NCBI RefSeq assembly: GCF_031143425.1
Contig: NC_090445.1
Coordinates: 1,580,354,049-1,580,418,048, forward strand
Direction of reading: 5' to 3'
DNA: 64,000 bases
Source: Pleurodeles waltl
Lineage: Eukaryota; Chordata; Amphibia; Caudata; Salamandridae
In this document: positions 33,938 to 46,321 of the stretch, piece after piece
Layout of the letters: each line of letters opens with the position of its first letter
How positions within the stretch are numbered: position 1 is the first letter of the stretch
The notes under the pieces: model-generated
The model's database searches: none
Told to the model about the DNA's origin: nothing
What the model saw: the letters and a program-made list of their open reading frames with translations, nothing else
Program-made: the position numbers and the translations under genes

Positions 33938-35205
33938 ACAAGAGTCCACAGTTTTGCATAAATTGTCTACCCAACTGAAGTACTTTCTACAGGTTAGTTA
34001 GTAAGTGCTACCTCATGTCCAGTGTGATTTATACACAACAGCTGTGCAATGGACCACGAGAAAATGTCTCCAGCGTCCTTGTATAAGTTTGGCAATGTGA
34101 ATGTTCCTCATGCATCTTTCCCCAGAATTCTGTGATAACATGAATCCGCCTATAGGGAGGCCAACAAGACTACAAAGACATAAATCTCCACCAACCCATG
34201 ATCCTTCCTCTTAGTTATATGATGTAAGCGCTTCTTTGTTTGGGGGCGATGTCCTGATATTCCTTGCATCAAGAATGCACCACTAAAATCGGTGGGAAGC
34301 ACGCTGGGGGTCCTTTGGTAAGCTGTCCATCATCCTGCCAAAAGGCGGGAAGACCTTTGCATACTACTGAAGTGGACAGGGTGGGGCCAAGTGGGCAGAG
34401 CTTCCAGGTGATTTGCACATTTGCATACTCGTAGCAATTTAAAAGGAACACCATGTACTCTGCTATCACCAGGAGAGAACAAGGAAGAACCCACTCGTCA
34501 CTGTCGCATACAGACTGCGCTCCAATAGAGCAAACATGCATTCATCTCCACAAAGGATTTCAACTCATTTTTCTGTATGGAACTCTGAGTAAACACAGTT
34601 GCTTTCCCTTTGCCAAAACCTGGAGTTAGGATCATTTGTCTTTTCAAGAAGTGAGCTTCAACTAAGGAACCTGCTATGTTTATATTTGTAAGTTCTTCCT
34701 GTTGAGGTTTGATATCTGTGAAATGAGCATCATGGCTAGAACGGAAGGTCATCTGCTCGTTTATCCAACATGAGTCCATAGTTTTGCACAAAATGTCTAC
34801 CCAACTGGAGTACTCCTACTGGTTAGTTAGTAAGTTCTACCTCGTTAAGTAAAGGTCCAGTGTGTATTCTACACTACAGCTGCCTACGGACCAGGAGGAA
34901 ATGTCTCCAGTGACCTTGTGTGCGTTTAGCAATGTGATAGTTCCTCGTGCGTCTTTCTCGACATTGCTGTGATAACATTAATCCTCCGAAAGAGTGGCCA
35001 ATCAGACTACAAAGATGTAAGTCTCTACTAAACCAGGACCATTTCTCTCAGGTATATGATGTAAGTGTTTTCTTTATTTGGTGGTGATGCCCTCATAATC
35101 CACAGCATCAAGAACGCACACTTGGGGGCCCTTTTGTAAGCTGTCCAACATCCTGGAAAAAGGTGGGAAGACCTTTGCATACTACTAAGGTGGATGGTGC
35201 AGGCC
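33938..35205 (+). repeat. Segmental tandem duplication, two copies about 826 bp apart
   Basis: 33938-34390 and 34764-35205 share the same series: GTCTACCCAACTG, GGTTAGTTAGTAAGT, AATGTCTCCAG, GTGATAACAT, GAAGACCTTTGCATACTAC. They are roughly four-fifths identical by eye. The single-copy middle (34391-34763) has no coding signal. An LTR pair was considered but no PBS or polypurine tract is visible. Confidence 0.75.
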
Positions 35206-35445
35206 AATTCAATGGGGGAGGGGGCTGTGCGGTCCCTTCTCCGGGCCGATTGTAGTCCTGGTGACCCATCCCTGGGGCACAATGCAGTTCAATGGGGGAG
35301 GGAGGCTGTGGGGCTCCCGGAACCCCATCCACTGGGACCCACCACAATTCAATGGGGGAGGTGGACCCTGCGGTCCCCCCCCTCCCCAAGCTGATTTCAG
35401 TCCTTGGGGTCCCATCCACTGGGGCTTGTCTATGTCTCTCGGGTG
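35206..35445 (+). repeat. Short tandem repeat, about 70-80 bp unit, three copies
   Basis: CAATTCAATGGGGGAGG (35203, 35286 as AGTTCAATGGGGGAGG, 35345) is each time followed by a G/C-rich stretch and CCCATCC(A)CTGGG. Open frames over it are repeat by-products. Confidence 0.75.
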
Positions 35446-35732
35446 CCCTCTGGCATTCAGTGTGCAGGATTGGAACCATGGGGGGAGCCTCGAGGCCCCT
35501 GCGATCCCAGCTGGCTCCCTGCCTCCTGTAGTAGCCTGCATTTCTATTGCACACAGGGAGCTGGTGAACATGCAGCTCTCTGTGTGCAAGAGCAATAGTT
35601 TCATCTCTTTTACTACCCCCATCTTTGCGGAAAGGGAGAAGTATGAAACCTCCGCTTCCAGTGAGAAAAAGCACTTTGACAACTGTTGCCCCCTCAAACC
35701 GAGGTGTTTGCTCTGACTCAGCGGAAGCAAAC

Positions 35733-35765
35733 AGCTATGTCCCAGGGGTGGGCACCCTGGGACAT
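35733..35765. repeat. Perfect hairpin, 13-bp arms
   Basis: CTATGTCCCAGGG pairs with CCCTGGGACATAG around a 7-nt loop. It lies just outside the giant palindrome. Confidence 0.8.
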
Positions 35766-35841
35766 AGTAGTTGCCAGCACCGGGGGGGGTGCAGTGCTTA
35801 GGGCCAATATTGGTGCCAGGAGGGGGTTGCGTGGCCTCTTC

Positions 35842-37710
35842 CAGTATTTAAAATTTGCCACAGGAAGGTGGTGGTCCCCGGGGCCCTGGATCCACAGGAC
35901 CTTCCCTTTTTTAATTATAATATTTTGCCCCAGGGAGGTGGTGGTCCCCAGGGCAAGGGGGCCATGCACCCCCCACATACTATTATCTTTAAGCCCCGGG
36001 TAGGCGGCGGTCCCTTGGAGACGTCAGGTCTGCAGGACCCCTCGATTATAATTAACATATTTTGATCCAAGGAGGTGGTTGTCCCTGTGGCGCGGGAGGT
36101 CCCCGCATACTATTTACTTGGATCAGACCCAGTTGGCCCCCCTCCATTTTATTTTAAAGCACTGCATCCTCCGGGACCTGGCCCACTGAGGGCTTATTTA
36201 AAAACAAGTGCAGGAGATTTAAAAAAAATGTTTTGCCCTGGCAGAGTCCCTCTGGGACCCTTACACCAAGGCTAAAGGGTCAAGGTATTTGTACCCTGCC
36301 CCCTTTTCTTTTTTTACTGCATTTCTTTTTTGGACTTGGCTTCAGCTGAGTACCAAGATGGGTGCCAACACTTCCTGGTTGAAATGTTGGCAGCCGATCA
36401 GAACTCTGCATTACCCTGCACTAGCTTGTTACTCTTTGCGAAGTCACCACGGAGAAAAGGCAGCCCTAGATATACAAATTTGGATTTCCTCATATTTTTC
36501 AGCAACTTACTGAACAGATTTACACCAAATAACAAAAAGCACAATCTGCAGAACAAAATCTACCTTTCTGCAAAATTTGATGTAATTCTGTCCAGCGGTT
36601 TGGGCTGTAGGCATGTTCAATCCTCCTATGGGAATTAACATGAGAAATTCACTTTTTTTGACACCCTCTTTTTCTCGGCCCCCGCTTGATGAATCACCCC
36701 AAAACTTCCCATGCACAACAAGAAGTACCAGCACACCTTTTTGGGAAAGTTTTGTGAAGATCCATCAAACGGCATCAAATAGAAAGGCAAGAGACAAAAA
36801 ATTATTTTCCTATGGAAAATATATAGTCCCTACTGGTGGTCACCAGTAGGTAGTTATAGTTAGAACCTAGTTTCTATAGAAACAGTGTTTTTTGTTTTGC
36901 TAATAACTTTGGTGCCTTTGATGAATCTTCACAAAATAAAAATAAAAAAACAACAGACATCAATTCAGTTGCCATCTGGAAAGTTTTGTGGTGATCCCTC
37001 AAGCGGGGGCCAAGAAAAAGGAGGGGTCCTAAAACACATTTTCCCCATTCATTTTTTCAAAGGGTTTTGAAAAGCGATAGCACTGAAACCACTGGATGGA
37101 ATTACACCAAATATGGTAGAAAGGTAGCTCTTGGTCCATAAAGAGACCTTTTTGTTATTTGGCATAAATCAGTTCAGTTGTTTTAGAGAAATTAAAGGAA
37201 ATTTAAATGTGTATTTATAGGGACGCGAATGATTCGCAACCCCTCCCGATCTCGTGCTGAGATCTGATTGGTTGACAACTTCAACAAGGAAGTGTTGTCA
37301 GCCATGTTGGGAACCGGCTTCAGCCGAGTCCCACAAAAAAAGAATAAAAAAACAAACGGGGCCAGGGTACGTACACCCTGACACCTTAGCTCTGGTGCTG
37401 GGGTCATAAAGGGACCCCCCCCCCCCCCCCCAGGGCTTAAAAACATTTTTTTTTCATTTACAGCGGGAGCCATGGTGGATCCGTGGATCTGCTGTAATTT
37501 GTCTTTTAAAAGTAGTGCGGATTCCCACGCTTTGTCTTTTTTAAGTCCCCGGGTGGACAAAGTCTCGGGGAATTCTTATCATAATGCAGGGGGTCTGCCT
37601 GGCCCCCTCCCGCTGCCCCGGGGACCGCCACCTCCCCGAGTCTAATAAGTAATATGCGGAGGGCCATGTGCCCCCCGCTATCCCTGGACCACCACTTCCT
37701 GCAGGCAGTA
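35842..37710. repeat. Giant imperfect palindrome (foldback element), arms about 0.9 kb
   Basis: The sequence from about 35842 rightwards matches the reverse complement of the sequence from about 37710 leftwards in order. Examples are CAGGAAGGTGGTGGTCC with its partner near 37690, the CACTTCCTGGTTGAA block at 36380 with 37270-37290, CACCAAATAACAAAAAG at 36521 with 37150-37165, and TCGGCCCCCGCTTGA at 36675 with 37000-37015. The centre is at 36829-36848, where 9-bp arms CTACTGGTG/CACCAGTAG flank GT. No coding region; the relative around 40900-41120 and 46379-46610 corresponds to one arm. Confidence 0.85.
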
Positions 37711-37723
37711 TATAAATATTATG

Positions 37724-38375
<652 letters not shown>

Positions 38376-38595
38376 GTGAGGGTGCAAGTTATAGTCACCT
38401 TACGGCACATGTCACAGTTACTTGAAATAACTATAACCGCTAAATTTCTAATGGTATTGTGTGTGTAACATCTGAATCTAACTATAACTTCCCTGTAACC
38501 TTTGGTTTTTTATGAATTATTAACGTTTTTTAAAATTCTATTTTCTAGCTATAACGTCCCTGTAACCTTTGTTTTTTTAAGTGAATTTCTAGGTT
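38376..38595. repeat. Extra partial unit of the foldback family
   Basis: After the right arm ends, the motifs GCAAGTTATAGTCACCTTA and TTACTTGAAATAACTATAAC restart in the left-arm orientation and reach CCTGTAACCTTTG twice. It therefore looks like a tandem partial copy. Confidence 0.6.
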
Positions 38596-38639
38596 ATTTT
38601 TATGTTAAGTATGATGCCCATCGCAATGTACGGTCGGAG

Positions 38640-39189
38640 CGAGGTTTGGTTTAAAGGCCTGCCATGGCTCCTGCCCCCCTCCTCCTTGCCATCCATTGTC
38701 CAAATACATGCCCCTGCTCCTTCATTACAGCCCTGTGTAGCCATTGTTCTGCCATTGCCCTTCCAGCCTGCATTGAACAGTTAGCTTGCTGCCTCTGCCA
38801 CGTCCTCTCAAACCTCTGTTGTCCGAGTCCATGGATCATCCCCATCCTTCCTGCCCTGCAAGGTCCTATGTGCTGCCAGTACCCCTTCACTCCTGCCTTT
38901 CATGGTCTGTTATGCTGCAACTGTCCCTCCTGCCTGTCCTTTATGGTCAGCTTGCTGCCCTTGCCTCTTTCCCCTCTGCTCTCTGTTGTCCATGTGCATG
39001 GCCCTGTCCCCTCCCTATTGCTTTTCATGTTCCATCATGCTGCACTACCGTCCCGCTTGCCCTGTATGGTGTATAGAGCTGCCCCTTGCCTTGGAGGCCA
39101 GTTTAGTGCCCCTGCCCATCTCCCTCCAACCCTCTGTTATTTGGGTCTATGTCCTTACCCGATTCCTCCTGCCCTCTGTGTACCAATGT
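38640..39189 (+). repeat. Degenerate CT-rich minisatellite, part 1
   Basis: Loosely periodic units with CCTGCC(C)TGTATGGTC, AGCTTGCTGCC and CCCTCTG motifs, about 95-110 bp apart. Open frames reflect the low density of stops, not coding. Confidence 0.7.
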
Positions 39190-39361
39190 ACCATACTTGC
39201 CAACATTGTGAACTTGGTAAGAGGGAGATTTTTTTAAAAAACCTGGGCAATTGATTTTCTCCATTGACTTACATTGAAAAAGAGGAGATTTTAGGCAGGA
39301 GGCAGCTAGAATTAAGCCCTTTTAGTCGCCTGCCTCAATCGGGTCTGTTGGCTTGTATGGT
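39190..39361. mobile_element. Short MITE inside the minisatellite
   Basis: 172 bp with 16-bp termini ACCATACTTGCCAACA and, reversed, ACCATACAAGCCAACA (14 of 16 match). It interrupts the repeat, which resumes at 39362. The target duplication is not clear. Confidence 0.7.
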
Positions 39362-39600
39362 TGTACTGCCACTGCCTCTTTCTTCTGCCCTTAATGGTCT
39401 GTTATATTGCAAACAGCATCTCTTGCCTGCCCTGCATGGTTAGTTTGTTGCCCCTGTCCCCCCTTCCCCCTGTCCTCCATAGTTTGTTGTACTGCCACTG
39501 CCTCTCTTGCCTGCCCAGTGTGGTCAACTTGTTGCCTCTGCACCCTCCTCCCTTCCCCCAATTATCTGAGTCCGTGCCACTGACCTCTGCCTCCCCACAG
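39362..39600 (+). repeat. Degenerate CT-rich minisatellite, part 2
   Basis: Same units as 38640-39189, with CTGCCCTGCATGGTTAG and TGTTGTACTGCCACTGCC motifs. Confidence 0.7.
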
Positions 39601-40069
39601 TATTTGAACGAACAACTAAATTGCTAACATTCTAAATTTATTACAAGAGTGTATCATGCCTCACGTTATCTTGATGTAATCAGAAACGAAAGCATTTCCT
39701 TTAGAAATTATAAAAATGAGAAGATTTTGTTTCCATAAAAAATGGTTAGTGCTTTAAAAAACTAAAATAAGGACATATTTTCTGAGTTCTCAAATAGCGA
39801 CAAAGCACTTTTCAATTATTTGCTATCTTTATGTACCAAAATTAATATGTCTTTGTGTAATGTACTTGATGCTCATGTAAAAAACTCCAATACCTTTGGG
39901 CCAAGTCTGCGCTATATAAAACTGTAAAAAAACAAAAAAATTAAGTGTTTTACACATTTCTGTCTTTGGGCTACACTTGGGCAATATTTGAATGTTATGT
40001 GTACTACATTTTGGCTTTTTTTTCTCTGGTGACCATCTTAGGAGACATGTTTGTGATGAAGCTCCCTCA
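39601..40069. other. Anonymous A/T-rich sequence
   Basis: Contains a CTGCGCTATATAAAA tail-like motif near 39908, similar to 3' ends of SINE/LINE families. Not assigned. Confidence 0.3.
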
Positions 40070-40720
40070 TTTCCTTATTTACTGTAGTATCCGCATTAGA
40101 AAATGCTTTCAGTTTTCCACTTTGATTCCATCAAGATGACATTTAGATGTGCCACATTTTCTATATAAATTTAGAATGTTAGCATTCTAGTTGCTCATCA
40201 GAACATTATATGCTGCTGATTACAAGGGAGTTAACTGGCAGTCTGTTGCTGGTGTTGAAAGCGCATGTTTCAGCCCACATGTCAGAAGGTTTTAATGAAA
40301 CAGAAGAATAAGATATTTGAGAACTCACTTAAAACATGCCCTACTTTTTTTCGCACAGCATTAACCATAATTTCTATGACAAAATGAACCCCCACATTTT
40401 GTTCCTTTCTAAACTAAACGTTTTTAGTTTTACCAGTTTGATTCAATCAAGATGGCTTAATATGTGCCACACTTTTGTCGTAAATTAGACTGTTAGCACT
40501 CTAGTTCTCCTTTAGAACACTTTGGGACGCTGCAGTAGAACACAAGGGAATCAACTGACAGGCTCCTAATGTTGGAAGTGCATGTTTTACTGAGAATGTC
40601 AGACTTAATTTTCATATGATTGAGAAAGATAATGCGAATTTACAGAACATCTGCACTTATTTTAGCTTCTGGAGCATTTTCCATCCCTTCTATGGAAAAA
40701 TCATGAGAAAACAGTTTTCC
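40070..40720 (+). repeat. Tandem duplication, offset about 320 bp
   Basis: TCAAGATGACATTTAGATGTGCCACA (read in part at 40130) recurs at 40448 as TCAAGATGGCTTAATATGTG. Both go on through TTAGCA(T/C)TCTAGTT, ACAAGGGA(G)TCAACTG-like and GCATGTTT motifs. Confidence 0.8.
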
Positions 40721-40899
40721 CTCAAACATGATTCATGAAATCCCATCAGGGTAAAACCACCTTAGAACACACCACAATTCCTAAAATTAATATGGTACCA
40801 TCAACAAATGATTTGTATTGTAACTAAAATTTGTTATCCCCCTATATACGCTCACCTTTTTGTGACCCTCAAAATCTGCCATTCACTACAGTGCATTTC

Positions 40900-41120
40900 A
40901 GTGGGCTGCTATCATGCATATTGGTCCCAAGATAGTTGCCAATGCCAGCACTTCCTGGTTGACATTCTGACAGTCAATCCGATCTCACCATGAGATCTGT
41001 GCTTAGGCTCCGCCCAGATATACAAATTTGGAATTCCTTTATTTTCTCTAAACTACTGAGCAGATTGACACCAAAGAAGCGTGATCTACAAACCAAAACC
41101 TATCTTTCTCCCAAATTCTG
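40900..41120. repeat. Left piece of a palindrome-arm relative, split by the DIRS element
   Basis: CCCAAGATAGTTGCCAATGC, CACTTCCTGGTTGACATTCTG, CTGAGCAGATTGACACCAAA and CCTATCTTTCTCCCAAATTC follow the same order as 36350-36590. The match continues at 46379 after the DIRS insertion. Confidence 0.75.
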
Positions 41121-41132
41121 TGTCAGGACTGG

Positions 41133-41284
41133 AGGCGAGGATTATGCATAACTTTCTTTACTTTATTAATACAGCAGATTCAACGAACATAAAGAAAAAA
41201 GTAAGAGATGACATGTCCCATGAGACCCATGGTATCAGAGTACCATAATAGTCTAATCACAACATAGTATATATATAGGCATGA
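41133..41284 (+). repeat. DIRS left inverted terminal repeat
   Basis: Pairs with 46180-46321 reversed: AGGCGAGGATTATGCATAAC, then ACAGCAGATTCAA, TGGTATC(A/G)GAGTAC, AGTCTAATCACAACA and ATAGGCATG match. The left copy has extra bases around 41209-41216. Confidence 0.9.
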
Positions 41285-41882
41285 CGTCCCTTCCTGTTCC
41301 ACTTTCCTTACTGCTTGTCAGTTAAGTTCATTGCTTCCTTAACTACTCCCCTTTTTGTGATGTATTGTTACCTTTGGGAATGGTTTTTATATTCTTTATA
41401 TTGGTATAGCTTTAATTCTGTTTCAGGTTTTTTAGCACAGTAGGCTTTCGCCCAAATGCACGTTTAATATTTTCCTCGCAGGTCCTGTGAGGGCATTCGT
41501 GCACACCACTCGCCAACCTGTCAGGCGCTTTGGCATTCTCTGAGGTGGCTTTGAATGAGTGCTTCAGCTGTTTGCTACGTGCGCTTCGGGGAAGCCCTTT
41601 CAGGAAATTCTTTGAATTCCCATCAGGTGACTAATTTCCCCGAACCATCCCTCGCTCTTGACAATGTTTTACAGTGCTTTTTCTTATATTATAGCACCAC
41701 CCTTTGGTCTTTCCATTATTCTTGGCATTTGCAATAAAAATACCACCTGTGAGGGGGCTACTCAGATGTATATATTTATTTTGGGTGATATTAAAAACAA
41801 AATAAAGTTTTTGAAGCAATTACAAACCTGGTATATTTTATATTATTGCTATATTAATTCTGTGCTCTCACCCTCATAATTA

Positions 41883-43190
41883 TGGACCATAATAATGGCA
41901 ATGAAAATACATCCTTTCAGGATGCAGAACAAAAATAGCCCCCAAATGTCTTCCCCCGGAGGCGAATCAAGCACTTTCCATGGACATTTCTAATGCAGTG
42001 GCACCTCTTCTGGAACAAGTCGATATGCTCGCTAAGAATATTCAAGGGATTTTTAGCAAACCCATTCAAGTTAAAACAGGCCCTAGTGGTATTAAATCTG
42101 GGGGAATGAAGACTACAAAGCGTGATGCAAGGCACCTAGAAGGTTTCAATAAACTTACTGAGACTTCCATAGAAGTGCGAGCACACTTAAACATTTTCCC
42201 TACCGGAAGGAAGACCATCCTTGAGAAATGAGAGACCTAATCTAGACCCTTTCTTTGGGGTCCCCCATGGAGGGGAGGGTGTATCGGATGCTGAATTTTC
42301 CTCAGATGAGGATCAAGAAATCAGTAGACCATGGCGTCTTATTTCGGTTTCCCCTGATTCTCCAGATGAAGACATTGGCCAATCTGACATGTACAACCCT
42401 TCAGATATTTATCATCCCAGAACTTCTGAATGGGTTCCAGAACCTAAGGTGGCTGATTATGTAGCCAACAAAATGTGTCAACCTTTAGAGAAAGATGTCA
42501 GGGCAAAACTCAGGGCAGAATGCCCCAGACCTTCCATACGTGGCAAAGTTGCAGTTACACCTGACACAGATGCTAAGTTACGTACTTTCTTTAGCAAATA
42601 CATAAAGACCCTACAAATTGAATTGGCAGGCCCTGGAGAAGTTGCCAGGATAAAGTTTTAGATACAGTTGGCCCTCTAACTCAAATCATCCAGTTAGCTG
42701 AACAAGCTAAACAATCTGGAACCCCGTTAGTCATTGATATTATTGCCGGTTGGGCACAAAGAGCCATATGCCTCTTGGGAAACGCGAACTGCGCTTTGGC
42801 AGCGGAACACAGGAGATCCCTTCTCATTAAAATAGACCCCAAACTTGAGGAACTGGTGACATCAGAAGTGGAGCTATTGCCCAGGGAAACCTCTTTGGAC
42901 ATCCTTTTGTTAAGGAACTCGGAAGGTTTGCAGCAACCTTTTCTGCCTTGGACAAGGCCCAAACGTCTATAATTTTCCCTGCTGAGGTTTGTGCTGGGGC
43001 TGGATGAAGAAGGGGTCGCTTCTCTGACTGCTTTTACCATCAGGGCCCTCCAGAGGATATCACAAAAGAAACAACGGCTAGAATGATGGTCTTCAGGGAG
43101 CATTCTACCCATCCAGAGGTTCCAGCAGAGGCAAATCCACCCGCACCAGTTGAGGAACTAATGCCCTAGGAGGAAATTCTGGTAAGCATT
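41883..43190 (+). pseudogene. DIRS ORF1 (gag-like)
   Basis: Begins MDHNNGNENTSFQDAEQ, then a stop. The next frame (41980-42231) has ISNAVAPLLEQVDMLAKNIQ. Then 42221-42661 has FSSDEDQEISRP, MYNPSDIYHPRTSEWVPEP and a KYIKTLQIELAG tail. A further shift gives TQIIQLAEQAKQSG, then LLGNANCALAAEHRRSLLIK and KIDPKLEELV (42670-42890). The last motif set, with N-A-N-A and R-R-x-x-L-L-x-K-I-D-P-x-L, is typical of DIRS ORF1 C-termini. There are at least four lesions. Confidence 0.75.
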
Positions 43191-43229
43191 ATCACTTTTT
43201 CCCCTCAAAATCTAGGGGGAAGACTTCTG

Positions 43230-44610
43230 AGATATGCTCACAACTAGGAAACAATAACGAAGGACCCATGGATCCTTCAATCAGTAAGGGGTTTTCACAT
43301 CACGTTTTATGGAACTCCAATCCAACAGTCTTGTCCCAGACCTTTAGTGTCCTCAGCACAGGAGATGAAAGTTATATATTTAGAAGTGGAAGAACTTCTA
43401 CAGAAAAGAGCCATTTGCAGGTCAGTACTTCACCCAAATAGCTTTTTGAACAATTTATTTCTGGTAGAGAAAAAAGACAAGGGCTTCCGCCCTGTCATAA
43501 ACGTGAGAGAATTCAACGAGTGGATAATTTATCATCACTTTAAGATGGAAGGTATTCATTTGCTGAGAGACATCATTTTCCCAAAAGACTGGATGGTCAG
43601 GTTGGATCTCAAAGATGCATACTTTCGGTTCCCATTTTTCCTCCTCACAGGAGATTTCTTCAGTTTTCATAGGAGGAGCAAATATAAAAGTTCAGAGTTT
43701 TCCCTTTCAGTCTATCATCAACCCGGTGGTGTTTAAATACCTATGACGAGCAGTGGAATTCCTTTGTACCAGGGGAATAAGGATGATCATATATCTGGAC
43801 GACATCCGTCTGATGGCTCAATCTCTATCTCAGCTCAAATACAATCTGAACATGACTATTGTACTCCTCCAGAAGCTCAGGTTTGTCATCAACAAATCAA
43901 AGTCAGAACTAATCCCAACCCAACAGATTATCTTTCTGGGATTCCTCATAATCTCAGTCACAGCATCACTCAGCCTTCCATTATCAAAACTTTCCAAAAT
44001 TCAGAAAGAACTCAAGAAGGTCCTCAGAAGAGACAGGATTTCTCTCTGTCAGTGAGCCAGGATAGTAGGGCTTCCGTCCAAAAGATGTGGGGATGTATCC
44101 ATAGGAGGCAGATGGTTGGAGGAAGAATTAAGTCTTCATATCAACTGCCTGGAACTGGTGGGATCCTTTGCGATCAAATCTCTCACCAATGACAAAGTAT
44201 GTTGCTCCATTCTCCTCAGGATGGACTACATCTCAGCAGTCCAGTACATCAGTCACCTGGGGGACACTCAATCGAAAGCCCTCTCAGAATTGGAAAAGGA
44301 TTTCTGGCACTGTTGCCTTCGGAAACAGATCTCTGTAACAGCAGAATATCTTCCAGGAATCATGAACATTGTAGCAGACTGGAACTTTAGGGACAACACC
44401 AACAGGAAGCTGGATCAAGCAATTTTTCTAGCTCTGAAGGACAGATGGGGCCCTTGCAACCTAGACCTTTTTGCTCCTCGACTGAATTACCAACTAACAA
44501 GATATGTCAGCTGGAGACCAGACCCGGAAGCAATTGCAGTAGATGCTTTTCTCCAAGACTGGTTGAAAGATCTCCCCTGTGCATTCCCTCCTTTTCTCAT
44601 GATTCCCTGA
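43230..44610 (+). pseudogene. DIRS reverse transcriptase and RNase H
   Basis: RT motifs in order: KDKGFRPVINVREFNEWI, HHFKMEGIHLLRDIIFP, WMVRLDLKDAYF (catalytic Asp), then in another frame IRMIIYLDDIRLMAQSLS with the Y-L-D-D box (43753-43860) and KSELIPTQQIIFLGFLI. RNase H follows at 44116-44610: LHINCLELVGSF, LLRMDYISAVQYISHLGD and AEYLPGIMNIVADWNFR, then LDLFAPRLNYQL and VDAFLQDW at the end. A frameshift near 43625 and a break near 44070 separate the three parts. Confidence 0.85.
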
Positions 44611-44739
44611 GTAGCAGCTCAGGTCAAACGGCAAATAACATCTTTCGCGGTAGTGACACCGTTATGGAAATATCAAGCATAGTTCCCTTTAATGATGGAA
44701 TTATCTTGGGATCACCCAATAAAACTATTATTATTCCCT

Positions 44740-45710
44740 TCAATTCTTTATGACCATCAAGGCTCTCCTCACCCGCTGGTCCTTCAAGGCCATCTTTCCC
44801 TCATGGCTTGGAGGATTTCCGGACATGTTGGAAAAAAGACCACCTATCAACAGCAGCTACTAACTTCATCCAACAAGCTTGGGCTACGGGTACCACCAAG
44901 AGATACAGATTGGCTTGGATCCAATGGAATTGTTGGTTTATGGCAAAACATCTTGATCCCTTAGGGCAGAAGTTACATACAGCTTGAATTTTCTAGCTGA
45001 AGTTGCTCAGTCAGGTCTAGCTTATCGTACAATCAATTACTTCAGATCAGCAATTTTTGCTGGAAATGTCACCATTGATAGCAAACCAGTAGGTGAACAC
45101 CCGTGGGTATGTAAACTAATGAAAGTCATTTACCTTTCTAAACTACCATAACCCAGATACTCTGGACTCTGTGACATTAACATAGTTTTAACTTTTCTTT
45201 CCCAATGGCAAGATAATGATTTTCTCTAAAAGAACTTTAGGCTAAGTTATCCATTATTTTATGCCTCATATCCTGTGAAAGAGTCTCTGATGTTAGAGCC
45301 ATAGATTTGTCACCTAGAGTCTTCACTCCAGAAGGAGTCACTTTCACAATCTCCAGGAGAACTAAAACTAATATCAGGTTAGTATCCTACGCTGCTTTTC
45401 CAGATCATCCTAAATTATGTGTAGTCAGATGTATTAAGGCATACAAAGACATGTCATTGGATACCAGACCTGCAGGTGAGAAAAACTTCTCATTGCTTTA
45501 CAAAAAACATTTAAAGCAGTTTCTTTGCATTCCATTGCTAGATGGGTAAGATAGATCGTGGCAGAAGCAGGTATAGACATTCATGAGTTTGGTGCACTAT
45601 CCACGAGAGGAGCAATGGCATCTGAGGCCATTCAGGTAGGTGGTAGATTGGAAGATATCATGAATTCAGTGGATTGGTCTCTCAGCATCTAATTTCAAAA
45701 AAATATATTT
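44740..45710 (+). pseudogene. DIRS tyrosine recombinase
   Basis: Readable parts include FLAEVAQSGLAYRTINYFRS (about 44985-45045) and RAIDLSPRVFTPEGVTF with SRRTKTNIRLVSYAAFPDHP (45295-45415). After a stop comes GIDIHEFGALSTRGAMASEA, then GGRLEDIMNSVDWS (45570-45690). The last block is the H-x-x-R box with Leu in place of the usual His (LSTRGA). The tyrosine region is reduced to FKKIYFKPIS after a stop. The enzyme would be inactive. Confidence 0.8.
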
Positions 45711-45756
45711 TAAACCCATCTCAGAGGCCGCACCTCTGATCATAAATTACTTTTAA

Positions 45757-45862
45757 ACATGCATAATCCTCACCTCCGGTCCTGACATAGAATGAAAAAT
45801 GTCCTAGTTAACAAGAAGGAAAGTTTCAGTTCTATTAAGGACACAGAGGTGAGGATTATCCC
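45757..45862. repeat. DIRS internal complementary region
   Basis: CATAATCCTCACCTCC..GTCCTGACA is the reverse complement of the left edge (41122-41152). AAATGTCCTAGTTAACAAG, AAAGTTTCAGTTCTATTAAG and GAGGATTAT are the reverse complement of the right edge (46303-46378). Confidence 0.9.
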
Positions 45863-46179
45863 ACCCAGATACTTTTTCATTAAAAGCCTCTCGCTCCCAT
45901 GGAGATATATATCTTTAGTTACCAGTAAGTTATTAAATGATATATTGATATCACTCATTCATTAAATTATTTAATCCATTTGCATGCATATACATTACTG
46001 TGTTTTTACAAAGAAATAATTATCTTTCAACAGTGTGGCTTTTCTTGTAATATATCCTTAATAAAGAACTGTATAACGTGGTTTATAGTTTTCAATCTTT
46101 GGAGGAAATAACTAGGGCTGGATTAGAATTCTGGTCAAGATTTACTTTCTCCAGTGAAGAAAAGGAACAGGAAGGACAG

Positions 46180-46321
46180 GCATGCCTATTTATATATTGG
46201 ACTGTGTTGTGATTAGACTGTGATTGTACTCCGATACCATAGGTCTCCTGGGGCATTTTCTTTGTGTTCTTTGAATCTGCTGTAATATTAAAGTGGAGAA
46301 AGTTATGCATAATCCTCGCCT
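46180..46321 (-). repeat. DIRS right inverted terminal repeat
   Basis: Inverted partner of 41133-41284. The element continues to about 46378 in sequence paired with the internal complementary region. Confidence 0.9.

Noticed and set aside
33938..35205. LTR retrotransposon with an LTR pair
   Set aside because: No primer-binding site, polypurine tract, coding trace or TG..CA ends that I can point to; left as a duplication.
38651..39254. Cysteine-rich frames of up to 196 codons
   Set aside because: They lie in a degenerate CT-rich minisatellite and differ between overlapping frames; no domain or start context.
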